Assembly: GCA_021106755.1 (NCBI GenBank)
Contig: JAIOTM010000244.1
Span: 1-7,352, forward strand
Direction: 5' to 3'
DNA length: 7,352 nucleotides
From: Candidatus Cloacimonadota bacterium
GTDB taxonomy: Bacteria; Cloacimonadota; Cloacimonadia; Cloacimonadales; JAIOQZ01
The notes below the pieces were generated by a model. It made no database searches. It saw only the letters and a list, made by a program, of their open reading frames with translations, and was not told the origin of the DNA. Shown piece after piece: positions 1 through 5,329 of the stretch. Each line of letters begins with the position of its first letter. The first letter of the stretch is position 1. The position numbers and the translations under genes are program-made.

Positions 1-39
1 CCGAACACGGAAGTATTCGACTTTGAATTAGAGAGTTAG
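1..39 (+). CDS. purS: 3' end of a probable purS (FGAM synthase PurS subunit), partial
   Basis: Only the last 12 codons and a TAG stop are visible; they read PNTEVFDFELES. PurS proteins usually end in an Asn-Pro-x-Ile-Glu-Asp-Tyr-like strand rich in acidic residues, and this tail (N-T-E-V-F-D-F-E-L-E) fits that pattern. The position, three bases ahead of the purQ start, also fits, because purS and purQ are normally adjacent where FGAM synthase is split into PurS, PurQ and PurL. PurS is a small structural subunit that bridges the PurQ glutaminase and the PurL synthetase. The call rests on 12 residues plus context; another upstream gene cannot be excluded. Confidence 0.6.
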   Translation, partial: PNTEVFDFELES

Positions 40-42
40 AAG

Positions 43-729
43 ATGAAGTATTCGATAATCCAGTTCCCCGGCTCTAACTGCGATCATGACAGTTTCTATA
101 TCCCTCACATCAGGGGGCATAAGGTCGAAATGATATGGCACAAGGAAACTAATCTGAAAGACCCTGACATCGTCTTTCTCCCTGGCGGCTTTTCCTATGG
201 TGATTACCTGCGGGCAGGAGCTATTGCCAAGTTCTCGCCTATTATCGGTGAAGTAGTTAAATTCGCGAACAGGGGCGGATACGTTATTGGCGTATGCAAT
301 GGGTTTCAGGTACTTACAGAGACAGGGTTACTGCCTGGTGCGTTGATGATGAACAAACATCTGAAATTCATATGCAAACACCAGCATATCCGGGTAGAAA
401 ACAACACTACATCATTTACTTCCAAAGCAAAAGCGGGGCAGGTTTTAGATGTGCCAATCGCCCACAAAGAAGGTAATTATTATATTGATGAAGCTGGTCT
501 AACCCAATTAAAAGATAATGGGCAAATAGTGTTTCGCTATTGCGATGTAGCTGGTAATCTCAGCGAAAAATCCAATCCTAACGGCTCAAAAGATAATATC
601 GCGGGTTTGTGCAATATCAAAGGCAACGTTCTTGGGATGATGCCTCATCCTGAACGAGCTGCTGAGGATGTTGTTCTAAGTGGAGATGGCGCTGTCATTT
701 TTGAATCTCTGGAAGCCAGCTTTCAGTAG
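43..729 (+). CDS. purQ: Phosphoribosylformylglycinamidine synthase subunit I (glutaminase), PurQ
   Basis: PurQ hydrolyses glutamine and passes ammonia to PurL, which converts FGAR to FGAM in de novo purine synthesis in the cytoplasm. The 228-aa length is that of the small, stand-alone PurQ type (about 220-230 aa), not the fused PurL of Enterobacteria. Visible motifs are the N-terminal FPGSNCD (residues 8-14), LPGGFSYGDYLRAGAIA (46-62), the nucleophile elbow GVCNGFQ with Cys85, and the PHPERA motif (201-206) giving His202 and Glu204. The class I amidotransferase triad Cys-His-Glu is therefore complete. The start ATG lies 3 nt after the upstream stop with only a weak purine-rich SD, which suggests translational coupling to purS. 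The gene's 3' end is overlapped by comF. purL does not follow it, so it is upstream of purS or elsewhere. Confidence 0.96.
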   Translation: MKYSIIQFPGSNCDHDSFYIPHIRGHKVEMIWHKETNLKDPDIVFLPGGFSYGDYLRAGAIAKFSPIIGEVVKFANRGGYVIGVCNGFQVLTETGLLPGALMMNKHLKFICKHQHIRVENNTTSFTSKAKAGQVLDVPIAHKEGNYYIDEAGLTQLKDNGQIVFRYCDVAGNLSEKSNPNGSKDNIAGLCNIKGNVLGMMPHPERAAEDVVLSGDGAVIFESLEASFQ

Positions 730-1396
730 CCTGCTCTCCCTGTTTCTTCCCCGGTACTGCATTTCGTGCGGTGCTTTGTCAGAAAACGATGGTTGGCTGT
801 GCGAGACTTGCGAAAAGCTTCTGAAAAGCGAGAAAGCCGGGTATTCACCGGAAATAATTGACGCGGATTGTAATCTGCGTGAAGAAAGGTACTTCGATAG
901 TGGAATCGCCCTCTTTCCATTTCACGGTGTCGCGAGAAGTTTTATTCATGCACTAAAATATGACGGTTTTACTAAGTCTGGTACAAATATTGTATTTCGA
1001 GCCAGACACGATATAGAAAAATTCGCGAAAGATAGAGAGATTGACGGAATTATCGCAGTTCCTCTACATAAGATAAAACACCTGAACCGGGGATTCAATC
1101 AGGCGGAAGTGCTTGCTGAAAGCATTGCTGATATTACGAACTGGACTGTTCTCAAGCGGGTTGTTATCAGAAGCGTGAACACGAAATCGCAGTCGCACCT
1201 GAGCGCGGAAGAACGACAGGAAAATGTTGCTGAGGCGTTTACGCTTTTCTCGGGAGCAATAGTACGGAATAAGCGATTTGTGTTGGTGGATGATGTTTTT
1301 ACCACAGGCGCGACAATAAATTCTATGGCGAGAGTACTTAAACGGAATGGAGCAGACAGGGTGTTTGTCTTGACAGCAACAAAGGCGGTTAAATGA
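686..1396 (+). CDS. comF: ComF family protein: zinc-ribbon plus phosphoribosyltransferase domain
   Basis: From the ATG the protein is 236 aa; a GTG two codons upstream (680) is an alternative start. Numbering from that GTG, the N-terminus has a hydrophobic stretch and a zinc-finger-like CISC...CETC (Cys27, 30, 41, 44). This is followed by the family block VPLHKIKHLNRGFNQAE (127-143), a K-S-Q-S-H-L-S-x-E-E-R-Q-E-N-V segment (169-183), and the PRPP-binding loop VLVDDVFTTGAT (201-212). That order is typical of ComF/GntX proteins. In naturally competent bacteria ComF acts in DNA uptake; elsewhere its role is unsettled. No PRTase substrate can be named from sequence. The start lies inside the purQ reading frame (44-50 nt overlap), and neither start has a well-spaced SD, so translation probably depends on ribosomes finishing purQ. 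Family assignment is firm, function is not. Confidence 0.9.
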   Translation: MALSFLNLWKPAFSSLLSLFLPRYCISCGALSENDGWLCETCEKLLKSEKAGYSPEIIDADCNLREERYFDSGIALFPFHGVARSFIHALKYDGFTKSGTNIVFRARHDIEKFAKDREIDGIIAVPLHKIKHLNRGFNQAEVLAESIADITNWTVLKRVVIRSVNTKSQSHLSAEERQENVAEAFTLFSGAIVRNKRFVLVDDVFTTGATINSMARVLKRNGADRVFVLTATKAVK

Positions 1397-1755
1397 TTGT
1401 TCAGATAGATGAAGAACAGGCACTTATAAAGTGTGACAAAATAGCTAAGTTCATTGTAGAGAGACGAATGGCTCCTGCCGCGATGATGTTTATCATCTCG
1501 TTAAAACCACTAAGTTTTATTGGCAGTCAGGTAATGTACTTTCTTGAACCTTTCGCCGAAGTTATTTTCGACGCGAAAGAGTATCAGGAATTCGCGGCAC
1601 TGATTGAACGGCGAGAATATGTGGATATCCTCATCAACCGGATAGACGAACTGGACGAGGAGATGCACCGCGAAGAACGCAAACGCCGAAAAATTGAGCG
1701 GAAACGGCAATGGAACAAGGTTAAAATATTCTTTAAAAAGATTGTAAAAAAATAG
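1393..1755 (+). CDS. Uncharacterised 120-aa protein, hydrophobic core with highly charged tail
   Basis: The ATG overlaps the comF stop as ATGA, so the two genes are very likely translationally coupled and this ORF is real. The protein starts with an acidic helix (residues 1-20). A mixed hydrophobic segment follows (about 27-57, including MMFIISLKPLSFIGSQ and a YFLEPF motif), then a helix rich in E/R/I/L (63-90). It ends in a strongly basic lysine/arginine tail (91-120) that would be helical. Residues 27-57 could form one membrane-associated helix pair, but the Lys-Pro and Glu within make a clear transmembrane span doubtful. There is no signal peptide and no catalytic motif. It resembles in style small conserved proteins carrying a 'KPLSFxGSQ' segment, but I cannot name a family. 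It sits between comF and the MutL-like gene, with 12 nt to the next start. Confidence 0.8.
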   Translation: MIVQIDEEQALIKCDKIAKFIVERRMAPAAMMFIISLKPLSFIGSQVMYFLEPFAEVIFDAKEYQEFAALIERREYVDILINRIDELDEEMHREERKRRKIERKRQWNKVKIFFKKIVKK

Positions 1756-1757
1756 AT

Positions 1758-1762
1758 GGAGG
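1758..1762 (+). promoter_or_regulatory. Shine-Dalgarno that fixes the MutL-like start at 1768
   Basis: GGAGG lies 5 nt ahead of the ATG at 1768, ideal spacing. The longest ORF would begin at an ATG at 1756, but that start overlaps this SD (its G is the first SD base) and has only A-rich sequence plus the previous stop upstream. The start at 1768 gives the N-terminus MATSDLQRIIATDCGSTTTK. Confidence 0.85.
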
Positions 1763-1767
1763 AGCCT

Positions 1768-3633
1768 ATGGCTACATCGGATTTACAAAGAATCATTGCT
1801 ACCGATTGTGGTAGTACAACCACAAAGGCAATCCTCATTGAGTTTGTGGACGGAGAATACCGGCAAACTGTTCGAGGAGAAGCACCTACAACCGTGGAAG
1901 AGCCTTTGAATGACGTGACAAGAGGAGTCGTCAATTCAGTTCAGGAGCTTGAAGAATTAGCACGGCTGAAGTATAACAACCCAAATATTAAATTCACTGA
2001 CGGTGATGAAATAATTATTCCCCGTAACGGTGATGTCGGGGTAGATGCTTATGTATCTACCAGTAGTGCCGGCGGTGGTTTACAGATGATGGTTACCGGA
2101 GTTGTGGCTAAAATGACTGGTGAAAGTGCCGAACGTGCCGCTCTTGGAGCGGGAGCTATCGTTATGGACCTTATTGCTTCTAACGATCAGCGTCCCAACT
2201 ACGAAAAAATTGAACGTATTCGCGCCTTGCGTCCCGATATAATTCTCATGGCGGGCGGAGTTGACGGCGGTACAACCAAGCATGTTGTTGAGTTGGGCGA
2301 GTTAGTCGCCGCGGCAGACCCACGCCCCCGGTTAGGAAAAGCTTACAATCTACCGGTTATATACGCCGGAAACAACAAAGCTGTGGATGCAATCAAAGAG
2401 ACGCTGGAAGGTAAAGTTGATTTGATTATGACCGAGAACATCAGACCTACATTAGAGAAAGAAAATCTTGGACCTGCCAGAGATAAAATCCACGACCTGT
2501 TTATGGAACATGTTATGCAACAGGCACCGGGGTATAGCAAACTAATGAGCTGGACACGCGGTCCTGTTGATGGCAAGCTTCAGAATATTCCAATTATGCC
2601 AACTCCCGCCGCAGTGGGAAACATTATGCAGACTATTGCCCGGCAACGCGATATTGAAGTACTCGGTGTGGACATTGGTGGAGCGACAACTGACGTATTC
2701 TCAGTCTTTTCTGAGGAAAAAATCTTTAACCGTACAGTAAGTGCTAATCTCGGAATGAGCTACAGTATCTCCAATGTGCTTGCTTCTGCCGGACTGGAAA
2801 ACATACTTCGCTGGGTTCCAATCGACATCGACGAAGCGTCTTTGCGCAACATGATAAAGAACAAAATGATTCGCCCTACAACAATACCTCATAAATTGGA
2901 AGAGTTAGTGCTGGAACAGGCAATCGCTAAAGAAGCGTTGCGTCTGGCTTTTATACAGCATAAGGAATTCGCGGTTGGTCTCAAAGGTGCTCAACAGAAG
3001 CGGGACATCTCGGAAGCTTTCGATCAGGAAATTTCCGGTGGTACACTCGTTAATATGATGAGCCTTGATTTGCTTGTTGGTAGTGGCGGAGTAGCATCAC
3101 ATGCCCCACGCCGTAACCAGACAGCTATGATGCTGATTGACGCCTTCCTGCCAGAAGGCATAACCCGTATTGGGGTGGATAGTATCTTTATGATGCCTCA
3201 CCTCGGCGTGCTTTCTGAGATTAGTCAGGAAGCCGCGACAAACGTATTTGAGAAAGACTGTATGATATATCTCGGTACTGTTGTTGCCCCGGTAGGTAAA
3301 TGTAAACCCGGCAAAGTTGCCTTGAGTGCGGAAATAAGCTTACCAGACGGCAAAACTTTCAAGGAAGATATTGTCTTCGGTGAAGTTCGACTGCTCAAAT
3401 GCGGAGTAGGGGTAAAAGCCAGGGCAATCCTTAAACCCGGCAAGGGATTGGATATTGGAGCCGGAAGGAACCAACCTATGGAAACCGAGTTGGACGGCGG
3501 TGTAGTCGGAATCATTCTTGACACCCGTGGACGCGCCCCGTTTGTAATGCCGCATGAATCATCCGAGCGCATTCCGCTACTCAAGAAATGGATGAAAGAA
3601 CTCGATGTTTACCCCGAAGAAATCTGCAAATAG
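1768..3633 (+). CDS. MutL/GlmL family actin-fold protein, long form (621 aa)
   Basis: This is a member of the family named after MutL/GlmL, the protein encoded beside the glutamate mutase genes, with the Hsp70/actin/hexokinase-type ATPase fold. Numbering from the ATG at 1768, phosphate-1 is DCGSTTTK (13-20), a glycine-rich LMAGGVDGGTTK block lies near 160-171, phosphate-2 is VDIGGATTDVFSV (301-313), and VGSGGVASHAP (437-447) looks like the adenosine-loop region. Typical GlmL proteins are roughly 460 aa. This one continues about 120-150 residues as a beta-rich C-terminal part with regular glycines (GTVVAPVGKCKPG, KPGKGLDIGAG, GGVVGIILDTRGRAP). Relatives sit near B12-dependent mutases and aminomutases and are suspected of acting as chaperones or reactivases, but no such enzyme is in this window. 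This is not the MutL of DNA mismatch repair. Family membership is firm; the substrate or partner is unknown. It is tightly coupled to the next gene. Confidence 0.88.
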   Translation: MATSDLQRIIATDCGSTTTKAILIEFVDGEYRQTVRGEAPTTVEEPLNDVTRGVVNSVQELEELARLKYNNPNIKFTDGDEIIIPRNGDVGVDAYVSTSSAGGGLQMMVTGVVAKMTGESAERAALGAGAIVMDLIASNDQRPNYEKIERIRALRPDIILMAGGVDGGTTKHVVELGELVAAADPRPRLGKAYNLPVIYAGNNKAVDAIKETLEGKVDLIMTENIRPTLEKENLGPARDKIHDLFMEHVMQQAPGYSKLMSWTRGPVDGKLQNIPIMPTPAAVGNIMQTIARQRDIEVLGVDIGGATTDVFSVFSEEKIFNRTVSANLGMSYSISNVLASAGLENILRWVPIDIDEASLRNMIKNKMIRPTTIPHKLEELVLEQAIAKEALRLAFIQHKEFAVGLKGAQQKRDISEAFDQEISGGTLVNMMSLDLLVGSGGVASHAPRRNQTAMMLIDAFLPEGITRIGVDSIFMMPHLGVLSEISQEAATNVFEKDCMIYLGTVVAPVGKCKPGKVALSAEISLPDGKTFKEDIVFGEVRLLKCGVGVKARAILKPGKGLDIGAGRNQPMETELDGGVVGIILDTRGRAPFVMPHESSERIPLLKKWMKELDVYPEEICK

Positions 3634-3640
3634 GAGGTGA
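3632..3640 (+). promoter_or_regulatory. Near-perfect Shine-Dalgarno overlapping the MutL-like stop codon
   Basis: AGGAGGTGA is complementary to the 16S anti-SD (UCACCUCCU) over its full length and sits 3 nt ahead of the ATG at 3644, with 6 nt from the GGAGG core. It begins inside the preceding TAG stop (3631-3633), so terminating ribosomes are placed on the next start. It is the strongest SD in the window and argues for coupled, efficient expression of the downstream protein. Confidence 0.85.
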
Positions 3641-3643
3641 CCC

Positions 3644-4771
3644 ATGGGAAAATCATATTCACCAGGACTTACAGTAACAGATAATATAGTTCTCAAAAAA
3701 GAGCGGATTCTGCCATTAGAAGGCGAAGTCACCGTTAAGAAAGGAGACAAGGTTAAAGCTAACGATGTTATAGCTGTTACCCGACTTCCGGGAAAAGTTA
3801 TCCCCCTTAATATGGCAAATAAACTTGGTTCAACCCCGCAACTTGTCGGACAGTTTATCAAAGTGAAACAAGGCGATGAAATAAAAAAAGACCAGATATT
3901 AGCCGAGACAAAGGGATTCTTCGGTTTTTTTAAGCAAACAGTAAAATCTCCAACCGACGGCGAAGTTGAAAATATATCCAAACATACAGGTCAGATGCTA
4001 CTGCGTGAACCACGTATCCCTATCGAAGTGAAAGCCTTTATTGATGGAATCGTAGTAGAAGTTATACCGAAACAGGGCTGTGTTATCGAGAATGTTTCCG
4101 CCTATATTCAGGGGATTTTCGGGATTGGTGATGAAACAATAGGTGATATAGAAGTTACCATCAATGACTGTAACGACCCCCTTACGCTGGAAATGATAAA
4201 ACCTGAACATAAAGATAAAATTCTGGTCTCCGGTACAGTTGTTTCTTATGAAGCAATCCAGAAAGCGATTTCTACCGGAGTAAAAGCGATTATTACCGGC
4301 GGTATCGACGACCATGACTTGAAAAAACTTCTCGGCTACGATATCGGCGTTGCTATTACGGGACACGAAAACATTGGTATCACTATAGTTGTTACAGAAG
4401 GCTTCGGACCAATTAAAATGGCACGTAAAACCTTTTCTTTATTAAAACAATTTCAGGGGCATCAGGCTTCTGTACACGGTCGTACCCAGATTCGTGCAGG
4501 AGTCATCAGACCAGAGATTATCATCCCGATTGAATTTGACGAGAATGCGCTTACCGATGTGCAACCTTCGTTGCCATTCCTGGAAATTGGTGCTACAATC
4601 CGGGTGATTCGAGAGCCAAACTTTGGATTCATCGGTAAAGTGACAGGACTCCCAGAGCAATTGAAAGTTGTGGAAAGCGAAACAAAGGTTCGAATCCTCG
4701 AAGCAGAATTGGAAAACGGACAGAAAGTAACTATTCCGCGGGCAAACGTGGAAATTATTGAAGACCATTAA
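3644..4771 (+). CDS. Uncharacterised 375-aa protein: barrel-sandwich-like repeats, central domain, KOW-like tail
   Basis: No named function is known to me. Three zones are visible. Residues 20-155 hold repeated beta-hairpin segments of the barrel-sandwich hybrid type (biotinyl/lipoyl/RnfC-like): VKKGDKVKANDVIA (31-44), VKQGDEIKKDQILAETKG (74-91), SPTDGEVENISKHTGQ (102-117) and DGIVVEVIPKQG (134-145). None carries the modified-lysine motif of biotinyl (MKM) or lipoyl (DKA) domains, so it should not be biotinylated or lipoylated. Residues 193-297 form a central alpha/beta domain with glycine-rich VKAIITGGIDD, GYDIGVAITGHE, VVTEGFGPIKMA and TQIRAGVIRPEI. Residues 316-372 look like a KOW/SH3-like small barrel (GATIRVIREPNFGFIGKVTG, then IPRANVEII). 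There is no signal peptide or membrane span, so it is probably cytoplasmic. It follows the MutL-like gene by 10 nt and is the last gene before a terminator, which suggests the two products work together. Confidence 0.85.
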   Translation: MGKSYSPGLTVTDNIVLKKERILPLEGEVTVKKGDKVKANDVIAVTRLPGKVIPLNMANKLGSTPQLVGQFIKVKQGDEIKKDQILAETKGFFGFFKQTVKSPTDGEVENISKHTGQMLLREPRIPIEVKAFIDGIVVEVIPKQGCVIENVSAYIQGIFGIGDETIGDIEVTINDCNDPLTLEMIKPEHKDKILVSGTVVSYEAIQKAISTGVKAIITGGIDDHDLKKLLGYDIGVAITGHENIGITIVVTEGFGPIKMARKTFSLLKQFQGHQASVHGRTQIRAGVIRPEIIIPIEFDENALTDVQPSLPFLEIGATIRVIREPNFGFIGKVTGLPEQLKVVESETKVRILEAELENGQKVTIPRANVEIIEDH

Positions 4772-4792
4772 ATCATCTACTGATAATAAATT

Positions 4793-4824
4793 AAAGGAGC
4801 GGAATCCCGCTCCTTTTCTATTTA
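4793..4824 (+). terminator. Rho-independent terminator closing the purQ to KOW-protein operon
   Basis: AAAGGAGCGG (4793-4802) pairs perfectly over 10 bp with CCGCTCCTTT (4807-4816) around a 4-nt AATC loop. It is followed by TCTATTTA, giving a T-rich run together with the stem's own T residues. It begins 21 nt after the stop at 4771. No terminator-like hairpin was noticed between purQ and this point, supporting a single transcription unit. Confidence 0.9.
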
Positions 4825-4858
4825 CTTTGAAAGAAGGTTCTTTGCAGGAAAAAATAAG

Positions 4859-4882
4859 AGGGCGAACACACAGGTTCGCCCT
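4859..4882. repeat. REP-like palindrome (GGGCGAAC hairpin)
   Basis: AGGGCGAAC (4859-4867) pairs perfectly over 9 bp with GTTCGCCCT (4874-4882) around an ACACAG loop. No T-run follows (ACACAACC), so it is not an intrinsic terminator. Its composition, a GGGCGAAC stem with an ACACAG loop and a trailing CTACA, resembles the short dispersed palindromes found between genes in many bacterial genomes. Only one copy is in this window, so its repetitive nature is inferred from form. Confidence 0.55.
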
Positions 4883-4972
4883 ACACAACCACCTTCTCTC
4901 CCGTTTCAGGAACAGTTATTAGTAATCCAATCACAGGTACTTAAACTGATTATCCAGAATAGCCAGATGAGC

Positions 4973-4991
4973 TTTCCGGGGATGCCGGAAA
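4973..4991. promoter_or_regulatory. Inverted repeat TTTCCGG-N5-CCGGAAA, possible operator
   Basis: A perfect 7-bp inverted repeat with a 5-nt GGATG centre lies 21 nt upstream of the TTGACA hexamer of the lipoprotein promoter candidate. It could be a dimeric regulator's operator. It could also be a second weak terminator, because T-rich sequence (GGTTTTTGGTTTT) follows, but that run is interrupted by G residues. With no other copy in the window it cannot be assigned. Confidence 0.35.
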
Positions 4992-5012
4992 ACGTGGTTT
5001 TTGGTTTTATAC

Positions 5013-5035
5013 TTGACAACGAAACCCTGTATAAT
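5013..5035 (+). promoter_or_regulatory. Promoter-like hexamers upstream of the lipoprotein gene (atypical spacing)
   Basis: TTGACA (5013-5018) and TATAAT (5030-5035) both match the sigma-70 consensus perfectly, but only 11 bp separate them instead of about 17. A promoter is expected here because the gap sits between a terminator and an SD-led gene. Either one hexamer acts with a poorer partner, or the region serves a regulator that compensates for spacing. The exact promoter is therefore uncertain although the location is plausible. Confidence 0.4.
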
Positions 5036-5071
5036 AGATGTAAGAAAAACTATATAAGCTAAGGAGTAATT

Positions 5072-5320
5072 ATGAAACGTACTATCAGCGTAGCGTTATT
5101 AGCCTGTTTGCTGATCAGCATATTTCTTTCTGCCTGCGCGCCTCCACCCCCTCCGGTAGAGAAATCGCAACTTGAGCAAGCACGGCAGGATACGCAATCA
5201 GCGGAGCAAGACGCGGAGAATTTGAGACTTGAAAAATCCAACCTTGAAAAACAGGTCAGTGATCGAGAAGCCGAAGTAAAAGAGTTGAAATCCTACGAAC
5301 GGCAACTCAAAGGCGAATAG
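5072..5320 (+). CDS. Small proline-rich, coiled-coil lipoprotein (82 aa)
   Basis: The N-terminus is a lipoprotein signal: positive MKR, a hydrophobic core, then the lipobox LSAC with Cys22 as the lipidated residue. Ala at +2 means no Asp sorting signal, so the Lol pathway would be expected to deliver it to the outer membrane. A run of five prolines (APPPPPVEK) follows as a stiff linker. The remaining ~50 residues are almost entirely charged and helical with Leu/Val at heptad-like spacing (SQLEQAR, ENLRLEKSNLEKQV, AEVKELK), indicating a coiled coil and probably an oligomer. This architecture recalls Lpp-like envelope spacers, though there is no clear C-terminal Lys for peptidoglycan attachment (it ends LKGE). 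AAGGAG (5061-5066), 5 nt from the ATG, supports the start. The next gene begins 9 nt after the stop, so the two form an operon. Confidence 0.85.
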   Translation: MKRTISVALLACLLISIFLSACAPPPPPVEKSQLEQARQDTQSAEQDAENLRLEKSNLEKQVSDREAEVKELKSYERQLKGE

Positions 5321-5329
5321 GAGAAGAAG

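Noticed and set aside
294..476. 60-aa plus-strand ORF inside purQ
   Set aside because: It lies wholly in another frame of purQ, which has full family motifs and a complete catalytic triad; no SD or recognisable protein.
1756..1767. Upstream ATG extending the MutL-like protein by four residues (MEEP)
   Set aside because: This ATG overlaps the ideal SD of the ATG at 1768 and has no SD of its own.
3740..4080. Biotinyl or lipoyl carrier domain in the KOW-like protein
   Set aside because: The hairpin pattern is similar but no MKM or DKA-type lysine motif is present at the expected turn, so a carrier function is not supported.
4859..4882. Second rho-independent terminator
   Set aside because: The stem is perfect but no T-run follows on either strand (upstream side, read in reverse, gives CTTATTTTTTCC, which could serve a minus-strand transcript, but no minus-strand gene is supported).
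4442..4888. 148-aa minus-strand ORF spanning the end of the KOW-like gene and the terminator
   Set aside because: It runs through a strong terminator hairpin and the REP-like palindrome, has no family resemblance, and is antisense to a convincing gene.
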